DNA of 64,000 bases from RPRB01 sp035543115. Its GTDB lineage: Bacteria; Myxococcota; Myxococcia; Myxococcales; Myxococcaceae. The notes beneath the pieces are model-generated. The model was not told the origin of the DNA. It made no database searches and was given only the letters and a program-made list of their open reading frames with translations. Shown piece after piece: positions 49,074 through 57,805 of this stretch (positions are counted from its first letter, which is position 1; each line of letters starts with the position of its first letter). The translations under genes and the position numbers were made by a program. The stretch spans positions 39,666-103,665 of the forward strand of contig DATKKF010000020.1 in the NCBI GenBank assembly GCA_035543115.1, given 5' to 3'.

Positions 49074-50054
49074 CTAGCCACGCCGGCTGCCGGCGGGAAC
49101 GGGTGACGTGGCAGCTGCCTCCAGCGACCGGGCGGCCTCCCGGAGCGGGAGGAGCTGGAAGTCCCGGGCCGCCCACTCCAGTACCTGGCGCAGCCGGGAG
49201 AGCTTGGTGGACAGCGGGAGCGCGAGGTCGGGCTGGGCGCGGGCGAGCTCCGGCGGCAGCCCATCCTCCGGGCCGAGCACGTCCACCGCGTGCAGCTCGA
49301 GCGAGAGGAACGGCTCGCCGCGCAGCCGGGCGTAGGCGGCGCGCACCATCGGCCAGGGCGCGAGCACCACCAAGGTGCCGATGAACGGCAGCCGGGCGCC
49401 CGGCGTCACCGACATCGGCAGCTCGAGCAGCGGCGCCGCTCCTCGCCGCTCGGGCCGGTCCGGATCCGGGCGGTAGGGGAGCCGGGGCGCGAGCAGCACC
49501 CGCGGGCTGTCGAGGATGGCCGCCGAGCGCCGCCCCCGGAGCCGGAGCCAGCCCAGGGTCAGCGCCTTGGCCGCCCAGTAGGGCGCGGCGGGGAAGATGC
49601 TCGCGTCGTAGGCGTAGCCGCGGGCCACCACCGCCCGGAGCAGCGCCGGGGAGAGCGTGTACCCCGGCGCGCGGAACCCGAGCGGAGGCAGAGCCCCGAG
49701 CGAGGCGAGCACCTCCTCGGCGCGCCCTAGGTCACGGTCGATCTCTTCCGGCGGGCGCCGTGACAGCGCGTAGTCGTGCCGGTGGGTGTGGCTCCCCAGC
49801 TCGTGGCCCCGCCGGAGCGCATCCTCCAGCGGCGCGCGGGCGGCCTGGTCGACCTCGCTGCCGATGACGAAGAGGGTCCCCCGACCCCCCACGCCCTCGA
49901 CCAGCTCGGCGAAGCGGGGAACGGCGACGCGGTGGACGAGGCCCCGCGCCTCGGCGGAGACGACCCCCGCAGGGAGCCCATGGAGCGCCGGGTAGTGCCC
50001 GAGCCCGTCCAGGTCGATGGAGATGGAGGCGAGCCCGCCCATGCGGCCGCTCAC
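49074..50054 (-). CDS. NodB-type polysaccharide deacetylase
   Basis: 326 residues from GTG 50054, overlapping the glycosyltransferase stop (GTGA); ATG 50042 is an alternative. NodB-homology motifs: SISIDLDGLGHY (motif 1 with a D-x-D), TLFVIGSEVDQAARAPLEDA, RGHELGSHTHRHDYALSRR (metal-binding His pair, motif 2), LGALPPLGFRAPGYTLSPAL (motif 3) and LPMSVTPGARLPFIG. No signal peptide, so it probably acts on a cytosolic or membrane-attached sugar precursor, removing an N- or O-acetyl group. Confidence 0.85.
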   Translation of the reverse strand: MSGRMGGLASISIDLDGLGHYPALHGLPAGVVSAEARGLVHRVAVPRFAELVEGVGGRGTLFVIGSEVDQAARAPLEDALRRGHELGSHTHRHDYALSRRPPEEIDRDLGRAEEVLASLGALPPLGFRAPGYTLSPALLRAVVARGYAYDASIFPAAPYWAAKALTLGWLRLRGRRSAAILDSPRVLLAPRLPYRPDPDRPERRGAAPLLELPMSVTPGARLPFIGTLVVLAPWPMVRAAYARLRGEPFLSLELHAVDVLGPEDGLPPELARAQPDLALPLSTKLSRLRQVLEWAARDFQLLPLREAARSLEAAATSPVPAGSRRG

Positions 50055-50764
50055 CCGCCCCGGACCCGGATGACCCACACCAGCTTCGCCACCTGTCGCA
50101 GCACGTTGGGCACCCGGCGGAGGAGATTGATCGATGGCTGCCGCTTCTCCTCCAGCTGGATGGGGATCTCCAGCACGCGGTAGCCGTCGCGCCAGGCACG
50201 CACCACGAACTCGGAGGCGAACACGTCCCGGTCCACCACGCAGGCCCGCACCACCGGGACCAGCCGCTCGCGGCGGAACGCCTTCAGCCCGTGGGTGTCG
50301 GTGCCCTGGAACCCGAGCAGCAGGCGCAGGAGCCCGTTGTGCACCCGCGTCGCCACCCGGCGGATGAGCGGCCGGCGATCGCTCGCCCCCCGCGCCGCCT
50401 TGCTCCCCACCACCATGTCCAGGCCCGGGTCGGTGAGCAGCGAGAGCGCGCTGTCGTAGAAGGTCAGGTCACAGAGGTCGATCTCGTCGCAGAACACCAG
50501 CTCGCCGCGCGCCTGGAGCATCCCCTGCTTCAGCGCCGCCCCGTAGTTGGGCGTGGTGCAGTGAAACCAGCGCAGGCGCGGGTTCGCCGCGGTGAGCTGG
50601 TCGAGCAAGGCCGGCGTCCCGTCGGTGGAGCCGTTCTCGGCGAGCAGCACCTCGTAGTCCAGCGCCCGCGCGTCCAGCCCCGCGGTGAGGTCCGCCAGCG
50701 CCGAGGGGAGGATGCGCTCCTCGTTGTAGACCGGGATGACCACGGTCAGCCACGGGGCGCCCAT
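50051..50764 (-). CDS. Family 2 glycosyltransferase
   Basis: 237 residues (MGAPWLTVVIPVYNEERILP). GT-A features: VVIPVYNEERILPSALADLT, VLLAENGSTDGTPALLDQLT, GAALKQGMLQARGELVFCDE ending in an acidic D-x-D-like EIDLCD, and a late GFQGTDTHGLKAFRRERLVP. The arrangement resembles dolichol/undecaprenyl-phosphate sugar transferases (DPM1/ArnC-like) without the C-terminal membrane helices. Start overlaps the FAD protein stop (TGATG, or GTGATG if GTG 50767 is used). Confidence 0.87.
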   Translation of the reverse strand: MGAPWLTVVIPVYNEERILPSALADLTAGLDARALDYEVLLAENGSTDGTPALLDQLTAANPRLRWFHCTTPNYGAALKQGMLQARGELVFCDEIDLCDLTFYDSALSLLTDPGLDMVVGSKAARGASDRRPLIRRVATRVHNGLLRLLLGFQGTDTHGLKAFRRERLVPVVRACVVDRDVFASEFVVRAWRDGYRVLEIPIQLEEKRQPSINLLRRVPNVLRQVAKLVWVIRVRGG

Positions 50765-52092
50765 CACGCGCGCTCGACCTGCTCCGCGGCCGCGCGCCCT
50801 CCGAGCAGCGCGTCCTCCATCGACGAGTACTCCCAGTTGCCGTAGCGGCCGGCGGTGAGAATCCCGACCCTGGAGAGGAAGTCGATCACCGTCTGGCGGG
50901 CCTGTCCGTAGTGGGCGTCGTACAGCACGTAGGCGTTCCGGATGACCCGCGGCTCGGCGAAGAGCACGTCGGCCGCGCGGTGGATCATCTTCGCACGAAC
51001 CAGGTCCTCCACCGCCGCCCGGGCGCATTCCTGCGGGGGCCGGGGCCCGGAGTACTCCACGTAGAACGACGAGGTCCCCGCCGGCGCCGTGCCGGGGAAG
51101 ACCGCCGACGGCGAGCCGATGCGGTAGGTCAGGAACTCGGGCTCGGGGGTGTACACCCAGTGCCACGGCTGCACGTTCGGCCCGCGCACCCCCACCGCCA
51201 CCCAGGTGACGTCGGTCGCCCGCAGCTTGCTGGCGGCGGCGCGCACCTCGTCGGGCACCAGGTGCAGCAGCTCGACCAGGAGCGGCAGCGGCAGGGTCGA
51301 CACCAGCGCCGACCAGCGCACCTCACTGCCGTCGGAGAGACGGGTGGCCCGGCGCTCCCAGTCGAGCGCGAGCGGCTCGGTTCCGACCCGCACCTCGCAC
51401 GGCGAGGCCGCGGGCAGCGCCCCGTGGAGCGCCCGGGCGAGCGCCTCGATGCCGCCCTCCTTCGGGTAGACGAACGTCGCGTTGTAGCCGAGCGCATCCG
51501 AGCCCAGCCCCAGCGCGCCGTCCACCACCTCCTTGAGCGTCGGCTTCGGCACGAAGCGGCCGCACCAGGCGGCGCTCAGCTCCCGCGGCGGCACCCCGAA
51601 GAGCTTGGTGTTGTAGGGCACCATGAAGTTCTTCGCGAAGCCCGCACCGAGATGCCGGAGGATGAACTCCTCGAAGTTGGCCGGCTCGCGCTCGCGGAGC
51701 GCCCGGCCGCCCTCGCCTGCCGTGGCCTCCACGAAACCCAGGAGGTTCTCCGCCACCACCTCGGCCGGCAGGCCATGGGTGTTCACCTGGTAGGGAAACC
51801 GGGTGAACACGCCCCGGGTGAAGACCGCCGCTCTCCGGGCGACGGCGACCAGCCCGCCGGGGAGCAGCCGCTCGTGCACCAGCGCCTTCATCCCCGGGTC
51901 ACGCAGGTGCAGCCAGTGGCCGGTCGGGTCGAAGCGGAAGCCGCCGTGCATCGTCTCGGTGCGGACCAGCCCGCCCACGCGCGACTCCTTCTCCACCAGG
52001 AGCCACGGCCGGTGGAGGTGGAACGCGGTGGACAGCCCGGCGAGGCCGCCGCCGAGGATGAGCACGGGTTCGATGTGGGTGTTGACGCTCAC
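50764..52092 (-). CDS. FAD-dependent NAD(P)-binding oxidoreductase, UDP-galactopyranose mutase/amine-oxidase-like
   Basis: 442 residues. N-terminal dinucleotide fold VLILGGGLAGLSTAFHLHRP, WLLVEKESRVGGLVRTETM, and FRFDPTGHWLHLRDPGM. The next motifs, KNFMVPYNTKLFGVPPRELS and AWCGRFVPKPTLKEVVDGAL, resemble UDP-galactopyranose mutase-like flavoproteins of polysaccharide loci. Then YPKEGGIEALARALHGAL and the C-terminal ILTAGRYGNWEYSSMEDALL, where the FAD ribose is bound. It probably isomerises or oxidises a sugar nucleotide or lipid-linked sugar. First gene of a five-gene minus-strand operon. Confidence 0.82.
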   Translation of the reverse strand: MSVNTHIEPVLILGGGLAGLSTAFHLHRPWLLVEKESRVGGLVRTETMHGGFRFDPTGHWLHLRDPGMKALVHERLLPGGLVAVARRAAVFTRGVFTRFPYQVNTHGLPAEVVAENLLGFVEATAGEGGRALREREPANFEEFILRHLGAGFAKNFMVPYNTKLFGVPPRELSAAWCGRFVPKPTLKEVVDGALGLGSDALGYNATFVYPKEGGIEALARALHGALPAASPCEVRVGTEPLALDWERRATRLSDGSEVRWSALVSTLPLPLLVELLHLVPDEVRAAASKLRATDVTWVAVGVRGPNVQPWHWVYTPEPEFLTYRIGSPSAVFPGTAPAGTSSFYVEYSGPRPPQECARAAVEDLVRAKMIHRAADVLFAEPRVIRNAYVLYDAHYGQARQTVIDFLSRVGILTAGRYGNWEYSSMEDALLGGRAAAEQVERA

Positions 52093-52157
52093 AGCTCGGA
52101 CGGTCCACCTAGCACAGTGAACCCCAAGGCAGTCTGCTAGCCTCCGGACCTCTCCCC

Positions 52158-55100
52158 ATGCGCGTCACGTGTCCGTCCTGCCAGACGGCGTACAACATCG
52201 ACGAGCGGCGAATCCCTCCCGGCGGCGCCAAGCTCAAGTGCAGCAGCTGCCAGACGTTGATTCCCCTGCGTCCGCCGGAGGCCGCGGCGCCTCCGCCCGC
52301 ATCCTCGGTCGCCAGCGTGCGGCTCAACGAGGGTGCGGTGCCCCTGCCCGGGCTGGGCAGCGACGGACCGGCCCCCTCGGCCAGCGCCGGGATGCCGCGG
52401 ATCACCTCGCGTGCGCCCGAGCCACCGCCTTCGGCGCAGTCCCTCACCACCGGCGTCATCCCGCTCCCGCCCACCCGCGCCCCCACGCCCGCCGCGGTCC
52501 CGCCCATCACTGCCGCACCTCCTCTGTCCCCGCCCCGGCGGGCTGAGCGGACCACGGTCGCGCCGACGCTGGGCGGAGCCGTCGAGCTGCCCGCGCCGTC
52601 CACGCCGGCGCGCGCGAGCCCCGTCGCCCCTCCGCCTCCCCGGGTGCCGGCGCGTCCTCCGGGCGCGTTCGGCGCCTCGGCCCCGGCCGTGCCCCCTTCG
52701 GCGCCGGCGCCGGCGCGAGGGCCGCCACCTCCGGCCGTGCCGCCGGACTCGCCGCTCCCCGGCTTGGAGGAGGCCGGCTTCGACGACGCCGCCCTCTCGG
52801 ACGCCGGCGCGCAGGCCGACGGTCCCCTCGACCCGGGCACCGACGGGGACGGCTGGCCCGCCGGCGACGGGCTCGAGGACGCCTCGTACGGGGCCGAGGC
52901 GCTGCACGAGGACACGCCGGCCGAGCCCGCCGAACCACCCGCCGGGCCCGCCGCCGCTGCCCCCCACGGCCACCAGGACCAAGAGCCGTGGGACCCGGGG
53001 ACCTCGCCCGAGTTCGGCACCATCGACCTCGGCGGCGACGACGCCAACGCCACCGCCCTCCCCATCCCGGCAGACGACCCGCTGCCCGGCGGCGACGAGG
53101 TGGCGTGGACCGAGCCCCCGCCCGCGCCACCGGAGGTGCTCGACCTCTCCAACCTCCCGCAGACCCGCGCGCTCAGGGAGCTGGACGGCGGCCCGGCCAC
53201 GGACCCGCTGGAGTTCGACCCCACGCGTCCCGCCCCCGAGGACCTCGAGGCCGACCTCTCCAAGCCGCTCCCCGCCTCGGTCCGCCCGGCGGAGGATGGG
53301 CTCGAGGTGCTCGGCTTCCTGGACGAGGCAGCGAAGGAGATCCGCCCCCGCACCGGGCGCGTCAGGCGCTTCCACGTGCGACGGAGGAGCGGGAAGGTGT
53401 TTGGCCCGTTCGAGCCGGGCGTCATCGTCAAGATGCTCGAGGACGGTCAGCTCCTCGGAAGCGAGGAGGTGTCCACCGACGGCGACACCTGGACCGGGAT
53501 GGCCGCCGTTCCCGCCTTCGCCCAGGCGATGCAGCGGCTCGTCTCCGCCCCCGTGCCAACCCCCGCCGCTCCGGCGAAGCCCACCGCCGCGCCGGCTGCC
53601 CCGCCACCCAAGCTCGACCTGGACCAGCTCGCCCAGGCGTACGGCGGCCGGATGGCGGTGGTCAGCGTGGTGGACGGCGAGGCACAAGCCCGGCGGCGAA
53701 TGCGGTGGCTTGTCCTCGCCGCCGCGGTGCTCGGGGGGCTGGCGCTGATCGGCGCCGGCGCGAGCCTCCAGCTCACCCGCTACGGCGCCTTCGGGCTCCG
53801 CTGGTTGTTCCCGGCGCACGTCTCGGCCAGCTCGGCCGAGGGCAAGACGTTTGCCGAGGCGAAGGCGGCCCTCGCCGAGGACACCTGGCCCGGGATGAGG
53901 AAGGCCCGTGGCCAGCTCGAGGGCCTCCTGGCCCACCGCGAGTACCCGGAGGTGCGGGCGGTCTGGGTGCAGTCGATCTTCCTCGAGCAGCGCCGCTGGG
54001 GGACCGCGGATCCGTCGCAGCTCGCCCAGGCCAGCTCCACCCTCGAGGACCTGAAGGTCCTCCCCAAGGGAAACCCCGAGCGGCTCAAGGCAGAGATTGG
54101 CCAGGCGCTCGTGGGCAAGCAGCCGGACACGGCGCTCGGCCTCGTCCGCGCCGCGAAGCTCGACGCCGAGGGCCCGCTGCTCGAGGCCGAGGCGCTCCTC
54201 CAGAAGGGCCAGACGGCCGATGCCGCCACGGTGCTCGACGGGGCGGCGAAGTCCGCGCCCTCCGGCGCCGCCTGGCACGCGCTCGGGCTCGCCCACCTCA
54301 AGCTGAAGAAGCCCGACAGGGCACAGGCCGACTTCGAGGCGAGCCTCAAGGTTTCCCCAGCGCACCTCTCGTCGTCGCTCGAGCTGGCCCAGCTCGCCCT
54401 GGAAAGGAAGGAGCCGGCCGCCGCGCTCAGGGCGCTCGAGCCGGCGCTGGCCGAGGCCAAGGCGCTCGCTCCGCCCGAGCGGGCCCGCGGCCTCGCGCTC
54501 AAGGGCGCCGCGCTCCTGATGCAGGGGAAGCCCGCGGAGGCGGTGACCGGGCTCGAGGAGGCGGTGAAGGTGGATTCGACCAGCGTCCTCGCCAAGGGCA
54601 CCCTGGCCCGGGCCTACTCGGCCATGAAGCAGGACGAGAAGGCGCTGCCTCTGTGGAAGGCCGCGGTGACCGGCGAACCGGACAACCCGGCGTGGGCCGA
54701 CGGGCAGGTGCAGTCGCTCGCCGCGCTGAAGAAGCCCGAGGAGGCGCTCGCCGCAGCGGCCAAGGCCCGGGCCACCTTCCCCAAGGACGAGCAGACCGCG
54801 CTGGTGGTCGCCCGAGCGCAGGAGCTGCTCGACCGGGTGACCGACGCCGAGGACAGCTACAAGGCCGCCACCCGGCTCGACCCGGCGGACCTCGACGCGG
54901 CGCTGGGCCTGGCGCGTCTCCACCTCCGCCAGCACCGGCCCACCGATGCGCGCGCCGCGCTCGCCGGAGTCACCGAGAAGCAGCCCCAGAACGCCCGGCT
55001 GCGTCTGGGCCTCGGCGAGCTCGCGCTGGCCACCGGGGAGCTGTCCACGGCGCAGTCGGAGTTCGAGCGCGCCACCACCCTCGCCCCGGACATGGCCGAC

Positions 55101-56057
55101 GCCTGGGTGGCGCGGGCGCGGCTCGCGCTCGAGCGTCACGCCTGGAAGGAGGGGCGCGCCCAGGCCGAGAAGGCGCTGTCGCTCGACCCCGACGTCGTCG
55201 ACGGCCGGCTGGTCCACGGCATGGCGCTGTGGAAGCTCGGCGAGCTGGACGAGGCGGCCAGGGAGCTCGAGACGGCGCGGAGCGCCGGGCCCAACAGCCG
55301 GCTCGAGGTGGCCCTGGGCGCGGTGCGCTTCGAGAAGGGCGACCTCGACGCCGCCGCCGCGCTGCTCCAGGGCGTGCTGAAGGCCGAGCCCGGCAACCCC
55401 GAGGCCAACTTCTGGATCGCGCGGGTGCACGCGAAGAAGGGCGACTACAGCCTGGCGCTGGAGTCCATCCGCGCCGCGCTCGATCGAGCGCCCACCCGCG
55501 CCGCGTACCACTACGAGCTGGGACACATCCTCCGCGACGCCGGGAAGGCCCCCGAGGCGGTGGAGGCCTGGAAGCAGGCGGTGAAGCTCGACCCGGGCTA
55601 CGCCGATCCGTGGGAGGCGATGGGCCAGGTCTACGTCGAGACCAGCCGGTACAAGGACGCCATCGCCGCGTTCGAGGCCGCGCTGAAGGCCGACCCGGGC
55701 CGGGCCCGCGTGCTGGGCAGCATGGGCGATGCGCACTTCCAGGCCGGCAAGTGGCCGCAGGCCATCGCCAACTACAACGCTGCCCTCAAGGCCGACCCGA
55801 GCCTCACCGGCCTCTATTACCGGCTCGGCCGGGCCTTCAGCGAGCAGGGCCAGTACGACAAGGCCATCGCCTTCTACCAGCGCGCGCTCTCCGCCAAGCC
55901 GGACGACGCGCAGGCCTGGTACCACCTGGGCTACGCGCTCAAGGAGCGGGGCAAGAAGCGCGAGGCGGCGGCCGCCTTCCAGAACTACCTGGCCAAGGCG
56001 CCCGAGGCGAAGGACCGGAAGGACATCGAGGACGAGATCTACTACCTGTCGAAGTAG
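52158..56057 (+). CDS. Zinc-ribbon/GYF/transmembrane/TPR scaffold protein
   Basis: 1299 residues. MRVTCPSCQTAYNIDERRIP with C5-x2-C8 and C28-x2-C31 is an MJ0042-type zinc ribbon. A Pro/Ala/Asp-rich disordered region follows (~40-390). A GYF_2-like domain lies at ~400-465 (KVFGPFEPGVIVKMLEDGQL, SEEVSTDGDTWTGMAAVPAF). One membrane helix is near 515-535 (RWLVLAAAVLGGLALIGAGA). The remaining 750 residues are TPR-like repeats ending in classic TPRs (AIAFYQRALSAKPDDAQAWY). The cytosolic ribbon plus GYF in front of a membrane helix recalls GltJ/AgmX of the Myxococcus gliding machinery, where these domains contact MglA; here the periplasmic part is TPR. Divergent from the glycan operon by 65 bases. 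Confidence 0.8.
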   Translation: MRVTCPSCQTAYNIDERRIPPGGAKLKCSSCQTLIPLRPPEAAAPPPASSVASVRLNEGAVPLPGLGSDGPAPSASAGMPRITSRAPEPPPSAQSLTTGVIPLPPTRAPTPAAVPPITAAPPLSPPRRAERTTVAPTLGGAVELPAPSTPARASPVAPPPPRVPARPPGAFGASAPAVPPSAPAPARGPPPPAVPPDSPLPGLEEAGFDDAALSDAGAQADGPLDPGTDGDGWPAGDGLEDASYGAEALHEDTPAEPAEPPAGPAAAAPHGHQDQEPWDPGTSPEFGTIDLGGDDANATALPIPADDPLPGGDEVAWTEPPPAPPEVLDLSNLPQTRALRELDGGPATDPLEFDPTRPAPEDLEADLSKPLPASVRPAEDGLEVLGFLDEAAKEIRPRTGRVRRFHVRRRSGKVFGPFEPGVIVKMLEDGQLLGSEEVSTDGDTWTGMAAVPAFAQAMQRLVSAPVPTPAAPAKPTAAPAAPPPKLDLDQLAQAYGGRMAVVSVVDGEAQARRRMRWLVLAAAVLGGLALIGAGASLQLTRYGAFGLRWLFPAHVSASSAEGKTFAEAKAALAEDTWPGMRKARGQLEGLLAHREYPEVRAVWVQSIFLEQRRWGTADPSQLAQASSTLEDLKVLPKGNPERLKAEIGQALVGKQPDTALGLVRAAKLDAEGPLLEAEALLQKGQTADAATVLDGAAKSAPSGAAWHALGLAHLKLKKPDRAQADFEASLKVSPAHLSSSLELAQLALERKEPAAALRALEPALAEAKALAPPERARGLALKGAALLMQGKPAEAVTGLEEAVKVDSTSVLAKGTLARAYSAMKQDEKALPLWKAAVTGEPDNPAWADGQVQSLAALKKPEEALAAAAKARATFPKDEQTALVVARAQELLDRVTDAEDSYKAATRLDPADLDAALGLARLHLRQHRPTDARAALAGVTEKQPQNARLRLGLGELALATGELSTAQSEFERATTLAPDMADAWVARARLALERHAWKEGRAQAEKALSLDPDVVDGRLVHGMALWKLGELDEAARELETARSAGPNSRLEVALGAVRFEKGDLDAAAALLQGVLKAEPGNPEANFWIARVHAKKGDYSLALESIRAALDRAPTRAAYHYELGHILRDAGKAPEAVEAWKQAVKLDPGYADPWEAMGQVYVETSRYKDAIAAFEAALKADPGRARVLGSMGDAHFQAGKWPQAIANYNAALKADPSLTGLYYRLGRAFSEQGQYDKAIAFYQRALSAKPDDAQAWYHLGYALKERGKKREAAAAFQNYLAKAPEAKDRKDIEDEIYYLSK

Positions 56058-56077
56058 TGCTAGAGGCTCCAGCCGTC

Positions 56078-57370
56078 ATGCTGGACCTCAAGTACGTGAC
56101 ACAGAACTTCGACGCGGTGGTGGAGCGCCTCTCCGCCCGCGGCGAGAACCCCGACCTCGGGACCTTCCGCAGCCTGGGGCGTGCCCTGGTCGCCGAGCGC
56201 AGCGCGCTCTACGTCTCGGTCGAGGCGCTCCAGGCGAAGCGCAACGCCGCCAACGAGGAGATGAAGCGGGCCGCGAAGCAGGACCCGGCCCTGCTCGAGC
56301 GGCTTCGCGGGGACCTGCGCGCGCTGAGCCAGGAGATCAAGGAGCAGGAGAAGCAGCTCGCCTTGGTGGAGGAGCGGCTGAACGCGATGCTCCTCACTCT
56401 GCCCAACCTGCCGGACCCGTCGGTGCCGGTCGGCGCCTCGGGCGAGGACAACGTGGTGGTGCGGACCTGGGGCGAGCCTCCACGCCTGCCGTTCACCCCT
56501 AGGCAGCACTTCGAGATCGGCGAGTCGCTCGGGCTGCTCGACTTCGAGCGCGCGGCCAAGGTGTCGGGGAGCCGCTTCGTCTTCTATCGGGGTGACCTCG
56601 CCCGGCTGGAGCGGGCGCTGGTGGCGTTCATGATCGACGTCCACACCGGGCGCGGGTACACCGAGCTGCTTCCGCCGTACCTCGTCATCCGGGACGCGAT
56701 GACCACCACCGGTCAGCTCCCGAAGTTCGAGGAGGACGCCTTCAAGACCGCCGGGGCCGACGAGCGCTTCCTCATCCCCACCGCCGAGGTGCCGGTCACC
56801 AACTACCACGCCGATGAGATCCTCGACGGCGAGCGGCTCCCCCTCCGCTACTGCGCCTTCAGCCCCTGCTTCCGCGCCGAGGCCGGCTCGGCGGGCAAGG
56901 ACACCCGCGGCCTCATTCGCCAGCACCAGTTCCACAAGGTGGAGCTGGTGAAGTTCACCCGGCCCGAGCAGTCCATGGAGGCGCTCGAGCAGATGGTGGA
57001 CGACGCCACCGAGGTGCTGCGCCGCCTCGGGCTCCACCACCGGGTGGTGCTGCTCTGCACCGGGGACATGGGCTTCGCCTCGATGAAGACCTATGACGTG
57101 GAGGTCTGGCTTCCCGGACAGGCCACGTTCCGGGAGATCTCCTCGTGCAGCAACTGCGGGGACTTCCAGGCCCGCCGGGGGAAGATCCGCTTCCGCCCTG
57201 CCCAGGGCGAGAAACCCCAGCACTGCCACACCTTGAACGGTTCGGGCCTGGCCGTGGGGCGCACCCTCGTCGCCCTGCTGGAGAACGGACAGCGCGAGGA
57301 CGGGACGGTGCGACTACCGGACGTCCTGGGGCCGTACATGGGCGGGCGGACCGAGATACGTTCCGCCTGA
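56078..57370 (+). CDS. serS: Seryl-tRNA synthetase
   Basis: 430 residues (MLDLKYVTQNFDAVVERLSA...), 20 bases after the TPR gene. N-terminal coiled-coil arm that grips the long variable arm of tRNA-Ser (~30-100: VEALQAKRNAANEEMKRAAK, LSQEIKEQEKQLALVEERLN). Class II core: LIPTAEVPVTNYHADEIL, motif 2 FRAEAGSAGKDTRGLIRQHQ, TYDVEVWLPGQATFREISSC, and motif 3 LNGSGLAVGRTLVALLENGQ. It charges tRNA-Ser with serine; four tRNA-Ser genes start 68 bases downstream. Confidence 0.97.
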   Translation: MLDLKYVTQNFDAVVERLSARGENPDLGTFRSLGRALVAERSALYVSVEALQAKRNAANEEMKRAAKQDPALLERLRGDLRALSQEIKEQEKQLALVEERLNAMLLTLPNLPDPSVPVGASGEDNVVVRTWGEPPRLPFTPRQHFEIGESLGLLDFERAAKVSGSRFVFYRGDLARLERALVAFMIDVHTGRGYTELLPPYLVIRDAMTTTGQLPKFEEDAFKTAGADERFLIPTAEVPVTNYHADEILDGERLPLRYCAFSPCFRAEAGSAGKDTRGLIRQHQFHKVELVKFTRPEQSMEALEQMVDDATEVLRRLGLHHRVVLLCTGDMGFASMKTYDVEVWLPGQATFREISSCSNCGDFQARRGKIRFRPAQGEKPQHCHTLNGSGLAVGRTLVALLENGQREDGTVRLPDVLGPYMGGRTEIRSA

Positions 57371-57381
57371 GCCCCGTCCGG

Positions 57382-57409
57382 TTGCAACGGGGGGCGAATC
57401 GAGTATGAA
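57382..57409 (+). promoter_or_regulatory. Candidate sigma-70 promoter for the tRNA cluster
   Basis: TTGCAA (57382-57387) and TATGAA (57404-57409) are separated by 16 bases and lie about 28 bases before the first tRNA-Ser, a fitting place. Both boxes match the consensus imperfectly. A small CGGCC/GGCCG hairpin lies between promoter and tRNA. Confidence 0.35.
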
Positions 57410-57437
57410 GGCGGCCCTTTTCGGCCGTCCCTGCCTT

Positions 57438-57524
57438 GGAGGAATGGCCGAGCGGCTGAAGGCAGCGGTCTTGAAAACCGCCAAGGGTTCACGCCCTTCG
57501 TAGGTTCGAATCCTACTTCCTCCG
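57438..57524 (+). tRNA. tRNA-Ser(UGA)
   Basis: 87 bases. Acceptor GGAGGAA (57438-57444) pairs with TTCCTCC (57517-57523), discriminator G. Anticodon arm GCGGTCTTGAAAACCGC shows anticodon TGA (reads UCA). A long variable arm (CAAGGGTTCACGCCCTT) marks a class II tRNA; T arm GTAGGTTCGAATCCTAC. CCA is not encoded. First of four tRNA-Ser genes behind serS. Confidence 0.97.
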
Positions 57525-57554
57525 TCGCCGTTGTTCTTTGAGTGCTGCTGGAGA

Positions 57555-57641
57555 GGAGAGATGGCCGAGAGGCTGAAGGCACAGGTTTGCTAAACCTGCA
57601 TATCCGAAAGGGTATCGAGGGTTCGAATCCCTCTCTCTCCG
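57555..57641 (+). tRNA. tRNA-Ser(GCU)
   Basis: 87 bases. Acceptor GGAGAGA (57555-57561) with TCTCTCC (57634-57640), discriminator G. Anticodon arm CAGGTTTGCTAAACCTG gives anticodon GCT (reads AGC/AGU). Long variable arm CATATCCGAAAGGGTATCG, T arm GAGGGTTCGAATCCCTC. CCA not encoded. Confidence 0.97.
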
Positions 57642-57647
57642 TTGCAA

Positions 57648-57712
57648 GCGCGTGTCCGAGAGGGTAGGAGGCACCGCTCGCTCCGCTGATCTTTGAAAAC
57701 CATCAGTCGTAC
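57648..57712 (+). pseudogene. tRNA-Ser-like relic lacking variable and T arms
   Basis: The stretch begins GCGCGTGTCCGAGAGGGTAG then GAGGCACC, which looks like the 5' acceptor and D arm of a tRNA-Ser. It continues CTGATCTTTGAAAACCATCA, resembling the anticodon arm with TGA but with a mispaired, enlarged loop and an 11-base insertion before it. The variable and T arms are missing; the sequence runs straight into the tRNA-Arg acceptor. GCGCGT at its start can pair with ACGCGC at 57711-57716. I read it as a truncated tRNA-Ser(UGA)-type copy. Confidence 0.5.
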
Positions 57713-57789
57713 GCGCCCTTAGCTCAGTTGGATAGAGCGTCGGACTACGAATCCGAAGGCCAGAGGTTCAAATCCTCTAGGGCGCGCCA
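57713..57789 (+). tRNA. tRNA-Arg(ACG), CCA encoded
   Basis: Acceptor GCGCCCT (57713-57719) pairs with AGGGCGC (57779-57785), discriminator G, and CCA is encoded at 57787-57789, unlike the tRNA-Ser genes around it. Anticodon arm CGGACTACGAATCCG gives anticodon ACG. In bacteria A34 of this tRNA is deaminated to inosine by TadA so that it reads CGU, CGC and CGA. The tadA start codon follows 16 bases later, strongly suggesting a joint transcript. Confidence 0.97.
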
Positions 57790-57805
57790 TTCCCCTCCGT
57801 TGCCC

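Noticed and set aside
52137..55925. A 1262-codon open frame on the minus strand opposite the zinc-ribbon TPR gene
   Set aside because: Antisense shadow; composition is that of reversed Ala/Leu-rich TPR codons, with no domain or plausible start.
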